DNA of 36,375 bases from Pseudomonadota bacterium. GTDB taxonomy: Bacteria > Pseudomonadota > Gammaproteobacteria > Xanthomonadales > Xanthomonadaceae. This document shows positions 24,754-35,265 of this stretch, in pieces. The position numbers were made by a program, and so were the translations under genes. The notes under the pieces were generated by a model. That model was not told the origin of the DNA. It worked only from the letters and a program-made list of their open reading frames with translations, and did no database searches. The DNA lies in contig JAFEBY010000011.1 of NCBI GenBank assembly GCA_018242465.1, forward strand, positions 1-36,375, in the 5' to 3' direction. Each line of letters opens with the position of its first letter. The stretch's first letter is position 1.

Positions 24754-25686
24754 TTAAAGCGCGTAACCGTACTGGCGCTTGAACTCGGCGTTGAACTCGT
24801 CGAAGGTGAAGCGCTGGTTCTGGGTGCCGTGGTGGCTCACCTTGAGCGCGCCCATCAGGTTGCCGATGCGGCCGATGGTCGGCCAGTCGTGGCCCTTCTC
24901 GATGCCGTAGATCAGGCCGGCGCGGAAGGCGTCGCCGCAACCGGTCGGGTCGACGACCGCTTCTTCGCTGGCCGGCGGCACGTTGATGCTGATGCCGTCG
25001 TGGAAAATGTCGCAGCCGCGCGGGCCGCGGGTGACGATGAAGGCCTTCACCTTGCCGGCGATCTCGTGTTCGCTCCAGCCGGTGCGTTCCTGCAGCAGGC
25101 TCGATTCGTAATCGTTGGTGATCACGTAGTCGGCCTGGTCGATGAAGTCGCGGAATTCCTGGCCGTTGAACAGCGGCATCGCCTGGCCCGGATCGAAGAT
25201 GAAGGGAATACCGCACTCGGCGAACTCGCGCGCGTTCTGCAGCATGCCTTCATACCCATCCGGCGCGACGATGCCGATGGTGACGCCCTTGACGTCGCGC
25301 ACGTGGTTGAGGTGGCTGTCGCCCATCGCGCCCGGATGGAACGCGGTGATCTGGTTGTTGTCGTGGTCGGTGGTGATGAAGCACTGCGGCGTGAACTGTT
25401 CTTCCAGCACGCGCACGTGGTCGAGGCGGATATCGAAGTTCTCGAGGTGCGTGCGGTACGGCGCGAAGTCCTGGCCGACCGTCGCCATCGGGATCGGATC
25501 ACCGCCGATCAGCTTGAGGTTGTAGGCGATGTTGCCGGCGCAACCACCGAATTCGCGGCGCATGCGCGGCACCAGGAAGGATACGTTGAGGATGTGCACC
25601 TTGTCCGGGAGGATGTGGTTCTTGAATTGGTCCGGGAACACCATGATGGTGTCGTAGGCGAGGGAACCACAGATCAGTGCGGACAT
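24754..25686 (-). CDS. PfkB-family sugar/nucleoside kinase (adenosine-kinase-like)
   Basis: Protein of 310 aa. It is a ribokinase-fold kinase with N-terminal GSLAYDTI, REFGGCAGNIAYNL (di-Gly substrate lid region), NDYESSLL, and the second PfkB signature VDPTGCGDAFRAG with catalytic base Asp252. It should phosphorylate a sugar or nucleoside hydroxyl with ATP. The similarity in layout to bacterial adenosine kinases is suggestive, but the substrate is not provable from sequence. The open frame continues to 25761; the start at 25686 matches the family N-terminus. It converges on the lipoprotein gene and diverges from mreB. Confidence 0.9.
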   Translation of the reverse strand: MSALICGSLAYDTIMVFPDQFKNHILPDKVHILNVSFLVPRMRREFGGCAGNIAYNLKLIGGDPIPMATVGQDFAPYRTHLENFDIRLDHVRVLEEQFTPQCFITTDHDNNQITAFHPGAMGDSHLNHVRDVKGVTIGIVAPDGYEGMLQNAREFAECGIPFIFDPGQAMPLFNGQEFRDFIDQADYVITNDYESSLLQERTGWSEHEIAGKVKAFIVTRGPRGCDIFHDGISINVPPASEEAVVDPTGCGDAFRAGLIYGIEKGHDWPTIGRIGNLMGALKVSHHGTQNQRFTFDEFNAEFKRQYGYAL

Positions 25687-25802
25687 GTCGGGCTGGTTGG
25701 TTGTGGTAAACCGGGAAAGGGTAACCCGGCACGGGCCGGGAGGCCAAGAAATGCCCACCAAAATAACGCGCAGGGAACACGGGAAGGTCGCTTTTTTGTT
25801 AG

Positions 25803-26891
<1,089 letters not shown>

Positions 26892-26900
26892 CCGGCGACC

Positions 26901-27845
26901 GTGTCCTCCTACCCCGGTCCCACTGCCCCCCGCGCCGAAAGCATCGCGGACACGCTACGCCTGCTCGCTTGGCTGGCAGCTTGCATCGTGCTGATGGCGT
27001 TCGATCGCCATGGCGGCGTGATGCAGCGCGTGCACGCTTCGTTGGAATTGGTGGCGCAACCGGTGTGGAAACTCGCGGGCCTGCCGGGACGGATTGGCGT
27101 TGAGATGCGCAACAACGCGGTTACCCGATCGCAGCTGATCAAGGACAACGCCGACCTGCGCAATGCGGTCGCGGTGGCCGGCGCGCGCATGGCGCGACTG
27201 CAGGCGGAGCAGGCCGAGAACGAACGCCTGCGCAGCCTGCTCGGCGCGTCGCAGCGTGGTCGCCTCGATGTCCAGCTGGCGCCGATTCTCGATATCGACC
27301 TTGACCCCACCCATCAGCGACTGGCGCTCGACGCCGGTTCCAACCAGGGTGTGCATGTTGGCCAGGTGGTGATTGATGGTGGTGGCATTCTTGGCCAGGT
27401 CATCGCGGTACAACCGATCACCTCGACCGTGCTGCTGATCACTGATCCCGACCATGCCATTCCAGTGGAAGTGGTGCGTACCGGCATCCGCTTGATCGTC
27501 TATGGGCGTGGCAACCGCCTGGTGCTGGGCAATATCCCGCGTTCGGCCGACATCAAGGTTGGTGACCGCGTGCAGACCTCTGGCCTTGGCGGACGATTTC
27601 CCGCGGGCTTCCCGGTCGGCACCATCACCAAGTTGAAACTCGATGACAGCCGCGCGTTCCTCGAAGCCGATCTGTCGCCCGCGGCGCAACCTGATCGTGG
27701 CCATGAAGTCCTGCTGCTACGCACCTTGCCGACCACGCCGGTGTTCAAGCCGGTGGAGTTGCCGGCACGTGATGCCAAGCCCGCGCACGACAAACCCAAG
27801 CCCAAGCCGCAAAGCGGCATGGAGCCGGTGGAGGACGCGCCATGA
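26901..27845 (+). CDS. mreC: rod shape-determining protein MreC
   Basis: Protein of 314 aa from GTG 26901, nine nt after mreB. One membrane helix lies near residues 15-35. A coiled coil follows (about 70-112, LIKDNADLRNAVAVAGARM...), then the paired beta-barrel MreC core (about 115-275; GVHVGQVVIDGGGILGQVIAV, VGDRVQTSGLGGRFPAGFPVG in parts). The C-terminal tail is rich in Lys and Pro (DKPKPKPQ). It sits in the periplasm, where it activates PBP2/RodA. It overlaps mreD by 4 nt (ATGA). Confidence 0.96.
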   Translation: MSSYPGPTAPRAESIADTLRLLAWLAACIVLMAFDRHGGVMQRVHASLELVAQPVWKLAGLPGRIGVEMRNNAVTRSQLIKDNADLRNAVAVAGARMARLQAEQAENERLRSLLGASQRGRLDVQLAPILDIDLDPTHQRLALDAGSNQGVHVGQVVIDGGGILGQVIAVQPITSTVLLITDPDHAIPVEVVRTGIRLIVYGRGNRLVLGNIPRSADIKVGDRVQTSGLGGRFPAGFPVGTITKLKLDDSRAFLEADLSPAAQPDRGHEVLLLRTLPTTPVFKPVELPARDAKPAHDKPKPKPQSGMEPVEDAP

Positions 27846-28318
27846 TGCGCCGGCGTACCCGCCTGTTGCAGGCCGGAAGCATCTTCGCGGCGTTGCTGCT
27901 GGCATTGTTGCCGCTGCCGGATGCGATCGTGCCGTTCCGGCCGTTCTGGGTCGCGCTGGTACTTGCCTATTGGGTGCTGGAGCATGGCGACGACACCGGC
28001 CTTGGTATCGCGTTCTTCGTCGGATTGCTGGTTGATGTGGTGCAGGGCAGCCTGCTGGGCGAATACGCCTTGCGGCTGGTGGTGATCGCGTTCCTGCTCG
28101 ATCGCTTCCGTTCGCGCCTGCGTTTTTATCCGATCTGGCAGCAGGTGCTGGCGATCGCCGCATTGCTGGTGAACGACTGGATCGTCACGGCGATCATCCA
28201 CGCCTTCCTCGGCCAGCCGCAGCATCCGTTTGCCAGCCTTGGCGCGGCGGCGGTCGGTGCGATCCTGTGGGGGCCGGTGCACGCGTTGCTGGCAACGCTG
28301 GATCGCGGGCGACGCTAG
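27842..28318 (+). CDS. mreD: rod shape-determining protein MreD
   Basis: Protein of 158 aa with about five membrane helices. The family pattern GLLVDVVQGSLLGEYALRLVVIAFL (in parts, residues 60-85) is visible. It is the inner-membrane partner of MreC. The first two codons are both ATG; 27842 overlaps the mreC stop (ATGA). It ends 13 nt before mrdA. Confidence 0.95.
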   Translation: MMRRRTRLLQAGSIFAALLLALLPLPDAIVPFRPFWVALVLAYWVLEHGDDTGLGIAFFVGLLVDVVQGSLLGEYALRLVVIAFLLDRFRSRLRFYPIWQQVLAIAALLVNDWIVTAIIHAFLGQPQHPFASLGAAAVGAILWGPVHALLATLDRGRR

Positions 28319-28331
28319 GGTTGATGGACTA

Positions 28332-30401
28332 ATGGCGCCGCGACGCAGCTCGATCAAGAACCAGGCGCTCGAGGTCGAGCAGTTCCGGCGGCGTGCGTTC
28401 ATCGCATTCGCGACGATCGTCGTGGGTTTGCTGGTGCTGGGCGGCTGGTACTTCCGCATGCAGGTGGTGCAGCACCGCATGTATTCGGCGGCGGCGGAAT
28501 CCAACCAGATCAAGCCGCGGCCAATTGTGCCTGGACGTGGGCTGATCTATGACCGCAAGGGTCGCATCCTGGCCGACAACGTCCCGGAATTCCGCCTCGA
28601 CGTGACGCCCGACCAGGTCGACGACATGGCGGCGTTGATCCAGCAACTGTCGATGCGGATCGAGTTGAAGCCGGAGGACATCGAGGCCTTCGACCGTGCC
28701 CGCGACGCCAGTCGCCCGCATGCGCCGGTGACGCTGAAGGCGCGCCTGACCGATGAGGAAATCGCACGTATCTCGGTGGATCGCTGGCAGTTCCCGGGCG
28801 TCGAGGTGGTGCCGTACTTCGGCCGCGTCTATCCGTACAAGGATCTGTTCACCCACGTGATCGGCTATGTCGGCCGCGTCGATGTGCGCGACAAGGAAAA
28901 AATGAAGTCGCTCGACGCCGCCTTCAGCCATGTCGGCAAGACCGGGCTGGAGCGCTATTACGAAGACGCCTTGCGTGGCAAGGTCGGCTACGAACGCATC
29001 GAGACCAACGTCAACGGTCGTGCCCTGCGCACGCTTGGGGTGGTTCCGGCGAAGCCCGGCGTCGACCTGCGCTTGAGCATCGACCTCGACCTGCAGCGTG
29101 CAATGGTCGAAGCGTTCGGCAACCTGGAAGGATCGGCGGTGGCGATCGATCCGCGCACCGGCGGCATCCTCGCCATGGTCAGCCTGCCGTCGTACGACGC
29201 CAACCTGTTCGTCAACGGCATCTCGCACGAAGACTACGCGGCATTGAATGAGAATCCCTCGCGCCCGCAATTCAACCGCGTGGTGCTAGGCGCCGTCGCG
29301 CCGGGGTCGACGGTAAAACCGTTCCTCGGTCTGGCCGGACTCGAAAGCGGCCTGCGCACCCCGGAGGACAAAGTGCTGTCGACCGGCATGTTCTACATTC
29401 CCGGAGTCAAGCGCGGTTTTGGCGATTCGCACCGCGGCGGCCACGGCTGGACCGACCTGCGCAAGTCGATCTACGCCTCGGTCAACACCTACTACTACAA
29501 GCTCGCGCTCGACATGGGCATGCCGCGCTTCGACCAGTATCTCGGCAAGTACGGCTTCGGTTCGCCCACTGGCATCGACATGTACGGCGAAACCGGCGGC
29601 ATCCTGCCGTCCCCGCAATGGAAGGCTTCCCACATCAAGCCGGACGGACGCTGGTACCCGGGCGACACCGTGAACAGCGGCATCGGCCAGGGATTCTGGA
29701 AGGTCACGCCGCTGCAACTGGCGCAGGGCGTGGCGGCGCTCGGCAATGGTGGCCTGTTGCGGCGTCCACATCTGGTCGAAGCGGCGCGTCTTGGCTATGG
29801 CGGAAATTGGGGAGATTTGCCGCAGCCGGAGCCGAAACGCATCAGCGAAAGTGCCGCCCACCTGCAGGTGATTCGCGAGGCGATGATCGGTACCGTGCAT
29901 ACCCCGGGGGGCACGGCAGGCAACATCCGCGCCGGACTCACCTACGTGATCGCCAGCAAGACCGGTACGGCGCAGGTGGTAAGCCGGCGTGGTGCTGAAG
30001 CGACCGATCCGCGTCGCCTGCCGATGAACAAGCGCCATCGTGCCCTGTTCGAAGCCTATGCCCCCGCAGATAATCCGACGATCGCGGTGGCGGTCGAGAT
30101 CGAGGGTGGCGGCTATGGTGCCGACACCGCCGCGCCGATTGCGCGCAAGATCATGGACGCATGGATCACCGGCAAGATGCCGGGTGCCGGCAAGGACGGC
30201 AAGGACATGCTGGCTGATGGCCGCGACCCGATGTTCGCCGATGTCGAAACCGGTGCGATCGGCAGCGAAGCGTTCCTGCCACCGGGCACCATCGATGCGC
30301 TGGAGGATCGCAGCAACGAGACCCAGCAATCCGAGGATCCTGGCGCCACGGATGACACCGGCCAGCAGCAGCCCGTCGATGGCGCGGAGCGGACACCATG
30401 A
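28332..30401 (+). CDS. mrdA: peptidoglycan D,D-transpeptidase MrdA (PBP2)
   Basis: Protein of 689 aa. It has a membrane helix near residues 20-40, a PBP dimer/pedestal domain (about 55-235) and a transpeptidase domain (about 260-625). Active-site motifs: Ser326 in APGSTVKP (SxxK with Lys329), SVN from Ser383, and KTG from Lys543 in ASKTGTAQV. It cross-links new strands made by RodA during elongation. A ~60-residue acidic, Asp/Glu/Gln-rich C-terminal tail follows the transpeptidase domain and is longer than in E. coli PBP2. Start ATG 28332 is the family start; the frame is open upstream into mreD. It overlaps rodA by 4 nt (ATGA). Confidence 0.97.
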   Translation: MAPRRSSIKNQALEVEQFRRRAFIAFATIVVGLLVLGGWYFRMQVVQHRMYSAAAESNQIKPRPIVPGRGLIYDRKGRILADNVPEFRLDVTPDQVDDMAALIQQLSMRIELKPEDIEAFDRARDASRPHAPVTLKARLTDEEIARISVDRWQFPGVEVVPYFGRVYPYKDLFTHVIGYVGRVDVRDKEKMKSLDAAFSHVGKTGLERYYEDALRGKVGYERIETNVNGRALRTLGVVPAKPGVDLRLSIDLDLQRAMVEAFGNLEGSAVAIDPRTGGILAMVSLPSYDANLFVNGISHEDYAALNENPSRPQFNRVVLGAVAPGSTVKPFLGLAGLESGLRTPEDKVLSTGMFYIPGVKRGFGDSHRGGHGWTDLRKSIYASVNTYYYKLALDMGMPRFDQYLGKYGFGSPTGIDMYGETGGILPSPQWKASHIKPDGRWYPGDTVNSGIGQGFWKVTPLQLAQGVAALGNGGLLRRPHLVEAARLGYGGNWGDLPQPEPKRISESAAHLQVIREAMIGTVHTPGGTAGNIRAGLTYVIASKTGTAQVVSRRGAEATDPRRLPMNKRHRALFEAYAPADNPTIAVAVEIEGGGYGADTAAPIARKIMDAWITGKMPGAGKDGKDMLADGRDPMFADVETGAIGSEAFLPPGTIDALEDRSNETQQSEDPGATDDTGQQQPVDGAERTP

Positions 30402-31507
30402 ATCCGTTGTTGAGAGTCCTCTCGAACTGGGTCGCGCGCCTGTTGCGCACCATTGACTTGCCGCTACTCGGTGCGCTGTTGTTGTTGATGGCCAGTGGCT
30501 TGCTCACGTTGTACAGCGCCAGCAACGGCAGCCTGCGCATGGTGATGGGGCAGGGCTCGCGCTTCGTCATCGGTCTTGGGCTGATGTGGTTGCTCTCGCG
30601 CATCGCGCCACCGCGTTTGCGCGCGGCATCCCCCTACGTTTACCTTGCGACGATCCTGCCGCTGCTGGCAGTGCTGGTGCTGGGTCGTGGCCACCACGGC
30701 AATTTGTGGATCAACCTCGGCGTGTTCTATTTCCAGCCGTCGGAACTGATCAAGCTCAGCCTGCCGATGATGTTGGCATGGTATCTGCACAATTCGGTGT
30801 TGCCGCCCAACCTGCGCACAATCGCGATCAGTGGCGCGATTGCGGCGGTGCCGATCCTGCTCATCCTCAAGCAGCCCGACTTTGGCACATCGATGTTGAT
30901 CACCTGCGGCGCGGTGTTCACCATGTTCCTCGCCGGGCTGTCGTGGTGGTGGTTCATCGGTGCGTTCACTTCGGTGGCGGTCGCGGCACCTGCGGCATGG
31001 TTCTGGTTCCTGAAGCCATATCAGAAGGACCGCATTCTCATCTTCCTCAATCCCGATGCCGACAAACTCGGTGCGGGCTGGAACATCACCCAGTCGAAGA
31101 TCGCGATCGGTTCCGGCGGCTGGTTCGGGCAGGGCTGGATGCACGGCACGCAATCGCATCTCAACTACTTGCCGGAACACACCACCGACTTCCTGTTCTC
31201 GGTGCTAGGCGAGGAGTTCGGCTGGCTCGGCGTGGCGCTGATGTTCCTTGCCTACCTGGTGGTGATCGGGCGCTGCCTGTGGATCGCGATGGAAGCGCGC
31301 GATTCCTACTCGCGCCTGCTGGCGGGCACGCTGGGTCTCGCATTGTTCGCTTACGTGATGGTCAATGGCGGGATGATCTCGGGCATGTTGCCGGTGGTCG
31401 GCGTGCCGATGCCGTTGCTGTCATACGGCGGCACATCGGCGGTCGTGCTGCTGGCCGGCATGGGGCTGGTGATGTCGGTGCGCGCACATTCGCCACGACG
31501 GACTTGA
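30398..31507 (+). CDS. rodA: peptidoglycan glycosyltransferase RodA
   Basis: Protein of 369 aa. It is a SEDS-family polymerase with about ten membrane helices that builds glycan strands from lipid II for PBP2. Landmarks: FYFQPSELIKL (Glu116), ILKQPDFGTSM, and the catalytic-loop motif YLPEHTTDFLFSVLGEE with Asp264 (E. coli Asp262), then VGVPMPLLSYGGTS. In the usual GxxRW motif before FQPSE the Arg is Leu (HGNLWINLG). The ATG overlaps the mrdA stop. It ends 48 nt before mltB. Confidence 0.97.
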   Translation: MNPLLRVLSNWVARLLRTIDLPLLGALLLLMASGLLTLYSASNGSLRMVMGQGSRFVIGLGLMWLLSRIAPPRLRAASPYVYLATILPLLAVLVLGRGHHGNLWINLGVFYFQPSELIKLSLPMMLAWYLHNSVLPPNLRTIAISGAIAAVPILLILKQPDFGTSMLITCGAVFTMFLAGLSWWWFIGAFTSVAVAAPAAWFWFLKPYQKDRILIFLNPDADKLGAGWNITQSKIAIGSGGWFGQGWMHGTQSHLNYLPEHTTDFLFSVLGEEFGWLGVALMFLAYLVVIGRCLWIAMEARDSYSRLLAGTLGLALFAYVMVNGGMISGMLPVVGVPMPLLSYGGTSAVVLLAGMGLVMSVRAHSPRRT

Positions 31508-31555
31508 ATGGCGTAGTCAGCTTCGCCCGGAAGGTGCGTGATACCCTCCCCGGCG

Positions 31556-32671
31556 ATGACACGACGCTTACTTCTTCCCGCCGCGGTAGCGCTCATGCTG
31601 GCCGCATGCGCCACGCAGGTACCGCCGCCCAAGCCCGTGGTGGTGCCGCCCGCGCCCGCACCGATTCCCGCACCCGTGCCGGCGCCGCAAGCACCGCGCC
31701 CAACCGGTCCCGTGCCCGACCTCGTTGCCGCGCGCCACGCCTTTGCGCAGCAGGCCGCGAGCAAATACGGCATCGATCCGCAACGCGTTGAATCGGTGCT
31801 GGCCACCGCGCAGATCCGCGAGCCGATCATCGCCGCGATGTCGCGTCCGGCCGAAGGCAAGCCGTGGAGCGAATACCGTCCGCTGTTCCTCAATGCCGCG
31901 CGCATCGATGGCGGCAAGGCCTTCATCGCCAAGCACCGCGATGCACTGAGCGCGGTCGAAGCCAAGTACGGCGTTCCCGCTGAAATCATCGTCGCCATCA
32001 TCGGCGTCGAAACCGGCTATGGCGCCAACATGGGCAAGTATCCGGTCACCGATGCGCTTTACACGCTCGGTTTCCGCTACCCGCGCACCAACGCGCCCGA
32101 CAAGATCGAGCGCGAGAACATGCGCGAGGCGTTCTTCCGCGACGAGCTGGCGCAGGCGTTCGCGATGGAGAAGGAAGCGCATCTCGACATCACCCAGTTG
32201 CGCGGCAGTTATGCCGGCGCGATGGGCTGGGGCCAGTTCATGCCATCGAGCTACCGCCAGTATGCGGTCGATGGCGATGGCGACGGCAAGCGCGACCTGT
32301 TCACCGATCTCGCCGACGTGCTGCCGTCAATCGCCAATTACTTCGTTGGTCGCGGCCAATGGCAGCGCGGCCAGCCGGTGATGGTGCGCGCGACGCGCGA
32401 TGCCAGTGCGCAGCCGATCAATCCCGACAATCGCAGCGAGGCGATGCTGCCGCAAGCTGACTTGGCGAAGATGGGGTATCGGCCGTTGCAGGCGGTTCCC
32501 ACCGGCTTGCCGGCCAACATCATCACCCTTGATGGCGCCAACGGACCCGAATACTGGATGGTGTTCCCCAATTTCGTCGCGATCACGCGCTACAACAAGT
32601 CGCCGTTGTATTCGACTGCGGTGTACCAGTTGTCGCAGCTGATTTCGGGCCATCCGGTGCCGGGCGCATGA
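31556..32671 (+). CDS. mltB: lytic murein transglycosylase B
   Basis: Protein of 371 aa. It is an outer-membrane lipoprotein (lipobox LAAC, Cys18) with a long Pro/Ala/Val linker (22-55). The catalytic Glu152 is in GVETGYGANMG, and later GAMGWGQFMPSSYRQYA and DLADVLPSIANYF are typical of Slt35/MltB. It cleaves glycan strands to 1,6-anhydro ends. The in-frame GTG at 31538 would add six residues before the signal peptide and is less likely. TACCCT at 31542-31547 ends 8 nt before the ATG and could be a -10 giving a nearly leaderless message. It overlaps rlpA by 4 nt (ATGA). Confidence 0.96.
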   Translation: MTRRLLLPAAVALMLAACATQVPPPKPVVVPPAPAPIPAPVPAPQAPRPTGPVPDLVAARHAFAQQAASKYGIDPQRVESVLATAQIREPIIAAMSRPAEGKPWSEYRPLFLNAARIDGGKAFIAKHRDALSAVEAKYGVPAEIIVAIIGVETGYGANMGKYPVTDALYTLGFRYPRTNAPDKIERENMREAFFRDELAQAFAMEKEAHLDITQLRGSYAGAMGWGQFMPSSYRQYAVDGDGDGKRDLFTDLADVLPSIANYFVGRGQWQRGQPVMVRATRDASAQPINPDNRSEAMLPQADLAKMGYRPLQAVPTGLPANIITLDGANGPEYWMVFPNFVAITRYNKSPLYSTAVYQLSQLISGHPVPGA

Positions 32672-33972
32672 GGCGCGGCGCGTTGGTCGTCGCACTGCCG
32701 CTGGCGCTTGCGGCATGCAGTTCGACGCCGCCCAAGTCGTCATCGACGGCGACGCATGGCACGACGATCGCAAAGACTCCGCCACGGTCGACGACCAGCG
32801 CTGCAAGGCCGTCGAATTCGCCCTACGCACCAGCCCGGGAAGATGCCAGCAAGCGCGGCCAGATGGTTGGGGATCTCTATCGCCCCGATATCAAGGACAG
32901 CGTGCCGGGCGAAATCCCCGACGTGAATCGCATCCCCGAGCCGGTGGTCAAGGCCGAGCCGCGTTCGAAGCGCGGCAACAAGACGTATGCAGTGCTCGGC
33001 AAGAGCTACAACGTGCTCGACGATGCCCGTGGGTATTCGGAAACCGGGATCGCCTCGTACTACGGCAACAAGTTCCACGGTCGCCAGACCTCAAATGCCG
33101 AGGTGTACGACATGTACGCCTTCACCGCGGCGCATCGCACCTTGCCGCTGCCCAGCTACGCGCGGGTCACCAATCTCGACAATGGCAAGTCGGTGGTGGT
33201 GCGCATCAACGATCGTGGCCCGTTCCATTCCAATCGCCTGATCGATCTCAGTTACGCCGCGGCGGTGAAGCTCGGTTATCGCGAACAGGGTACGGCGCGC
33301 GTGCGCGTGGATGCGCTGACGCCGGAGGAGAGCACCGAAACCGACCGGGCGCTCGAGTTGGCCGCGGCGTCGAAGGGCGATCCGGCGGCGAAGGCGCAAC
33401 TGGCGCAGCAGGTCGCCGACGGCAAGGTCCCGGCCGGAGTCGCACTGGCGAGTTCGCCGGCGGTGGCGCAGGACTATCGCTTCGACATGATGCAGAACGG
33501 CAAGGTGATGAACTCTGCCGAATTCGACGCATGGATGAAGGCGCGCGGATTGCATGTCGCCACCGGCAAGCCCGGGACCCCGGAACCGCGCAACGTCGCG
33601 GTGGTTCCGGCGGTGACGCCGCCTGCCGTCACGCAGGCCATCGCAACCTCGGCTCCGGCGGTCCCTCCTGCAACAAGGCCGGCACCCGCCGAGACGACCG
33701 CTTCGGTATCTACATCGGCACCAGCGCCCATCACCGGTGCTTCCGGCCCAACCCTGCAGGTCGCCGCGTTCGCCAACCAGCAGAACGCCGAGCACGCGCT
33801 CGAGATCGTCCGGCATGCCGGCGTCGCCAATGCCCGCATCGTCGAAGGTTGGTCGAATGGCCGTCGTTTCTGGCGGTTGCGCGTCGCCGCGATGAACACA
33901 ACCGAAGTCCCGGAGCTGTCAGCGCGCCTCTCTGGCCTGGGATTCGGGACGCCGCAGCCCGTCCGCGACTAA
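32668..33972 (+). CDS. rlpA: septal ring lytic transglycosylase RlpA
   Basis: Protein of 434 aa. It has a lipoprotein signal (lipobox LAAC, Cys17) and a low-complexity linker. The double-psi beta-barrel RlpA domain spans about 122-215 (GIASYYGNKFHGRQTSNAE, FTAAHRTLPLPSYARVTNL, RINDRGPFHSNRLIDLS); Glu145, His156 and Asp182 are the conserved candidate catalytic residues. A Pro/Ala/Thr-rich spacer follows (310-350), then a C-terminal SPOR domain (about 355-430) that binds stripped septal glycan. P. aeruginosa RlpA cuts naked glycan. The ATG overlaps the mltB stop. Confidence 0.95.
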   Translation: MRRGALVVALPLALAACSSTPPKSSSTATHGTTIAKTPPRSTTSAARPSNSPYAPAREDASKRGQMVGDLYRPDIKDSVPGEIPDVNRIPEPVVKAEPRSKRGNKTYAVLGKSYNVLDDARGYSETGIASYYGNKFHGRQTSNAEVYDMYAFTAAHRTLPLPSYARVTNLDNGKSVVVRINDRGPFHSNRLIDLSYAAAVKLGYREQGTARVRVDALTPEESTETDRALELAAASKGDPAAKAQLAQQVADGKVPAGVALASSPAVAQDYRFDMMQNGKVMNSAEFDAWMKARGLHVATGKPGTPEPRNVAVVPAVTPPAVTQAIATSAPAVPPATRPAPAETTASVSTSAPAPITGASGPTLQVAAFANQQNAEHALEIVRHAGVANARIVEGWSNGRRFWRLRVAAMNTTEVPELSARLSGLGFGTPQPVRD

Positions 33973-34038
33973 ACTTGTCGTCTTCCCGGGCCGCCGCTGC
34001 CGCCCATTTCCCTCGCATTTTCCGATCGATTCCCACAC

Positions 34039-35265
34039 ATGACTTCCAGACCCGTTGCCGTCCTTTCCGTCGCCGCACTGACCGCCGCGCTTGTCTCGTC
34101 CGTTGGCATCGCCTTCGCACAGACGCCTGCTCCGGCCGCCGCCGCACCCGCCGCGGTTGCCACTGGCGAGTTGCCGATTCCAACGGCGCCGGCACCGGCC
34201 GTCTCCAAGGCTTGGGTGGTGATGGACTACGCGACCGGCCAGGTGTTGGCTGGCAACAACATCGATACCCAGCTTGAACCGGCCAGCATCACCAAGGTGA
34301 TGACCAGCTATGTCATCGCCGCCGAAGTCGCCAAGGGCAAGATCAAGAGCACCGATCCGGTGATGATGACCGAGCATGCCTGGAAGACCGGCGGTGCCGG
34401 CACCGATGGCAGCTACAGTGGCTTCGAAGTCAACAAGACTGCGCCGCTGGAACAGATGGAAACCGGCATGGTGGTGCAGTCGGGCAACGATGCCGCGATC
34501 GCGCTGGCCGAACACGTCGCCGGCAGCGAGGAAGCGTTCGCCCAGCTGATGAACAGCTACGCCGCAAAGATCGGCATGAAGAACAGCCACTTCGTCGATC
34601 CCACCGGCCTTTCCGCGCAGGGCCACCTGTCCACCGCGCACGACCTCGCGCTGCTCGGCCGCGCGCTGATCCACGATTACCCGCAGGCCTATGCGCTGAA
34701 CAAGATCAAGGAATTCACCGTCGGTCCGATCACCCAACCCAATCGCAACTTGCTGCTGTGGCGCGATTCCTCGGTTGACGGCATCAAGACCGGCCACACC
34801 TCCAATGCCGGCTACTGCCTGATGGGATCGGCGCTGCGTGGCGACCAACGCCTGATCGCGGTGGTGCTGGGCGATACCAGCGAAAAGCAGCGCGCGGATG
34901 ACGTCCAGGCCTTGCTCAACTGGGGCTTCCGCTTCTACGAAACCCACAAGCTGTACGACGCCAATGCGCAGGTCAGCGTGCAGAAGGTGTGGAAGGGTGC
35001 GAGCCCGCAGGTGCGCCTGGGCGTGGCCGAACCGTTGCTGGTCACCGTGCCCCGTGGTCGTTTCGACGCGCTGAAGTCGTCGATGGAAGTGCCGCAAAAC
35101 CTGATTGCGCCGATCGCCAAGGGTCAGAAAATCGGCACGATCAAACTTTCTCTGGACGGCAAGCCGATCGCCGAGGCGCCGCTGGTCGCGATCGACGCCG
35201 TCGAACAGGGCGGGTTCTTCCGTCGCCTGTGGGACAGTCTGGTCCTGTGGTGGAAGTCGCGCTAA
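34039..35265 (+). CDS. dacA: D-alanyl-D-alanine carboxypeptidase (PBP5/6 type)
   Basis: Protein of 408 aa, also called dacC in related genomes. It has a signal peptide (1-28, ending AFAQ) and an Ala/Pro-rich start. The S11 peptidase domain shows Ser83 in PASITKVM (SxxK with Lys86), SGN from Ser148, and KTG from Lys250 in GIKTGHTSNAG. A PBP5-type beta domain follows, then a C-terminal amphipathic helix (GGFFRRLWDSLVLWWKSR) for membrane attachment. It removes the terminal D-Ala from pentapeptides. The mrd-rlpA-dacA-ybeD-lipB order is that of E. coli. A TAAACT -10-like box (33970-33975) overlaps the rlpA stop. The leader is pyrimidine-rich without a Shine-Dalgarno. Confidence 0.97.
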   Translation: MTSRPVAVLSVAALTAALVSSVGIAFAQTPAPAAAAPAAVATGELPIPTAPAPAVSKAWVVMDYATGQVLAGNNIDTQLEPASITKVMTSYVIAAEVAKGKIKSTDPVMMTEHAWKTGGAGTDGSYSGFEVNKTAPLEQMETGMVVQSGNDAAIALAEHVAGSEEAFAQLMNSYAAKIGMKNSHFVDPTGLSAQGHLSTAHDLALLGRALIHDYPQAYALNKIKEFTVGPITQPNRNLLLWRDSSVDGIKTGHTSNAGYCLMGSALRGDQRLIAVVLGDTSEKQRADDVQALLNWGFRFYETHKLYDANAQVSVQKVWKGASPQVRLGVAEPLLVTVPRGRFDALKSSMEVPQNLIAPIAKGQKIGTIKLSLDGKPIAEAPLVAIDAVEQGGFFRRLWDSLVLWWKSR

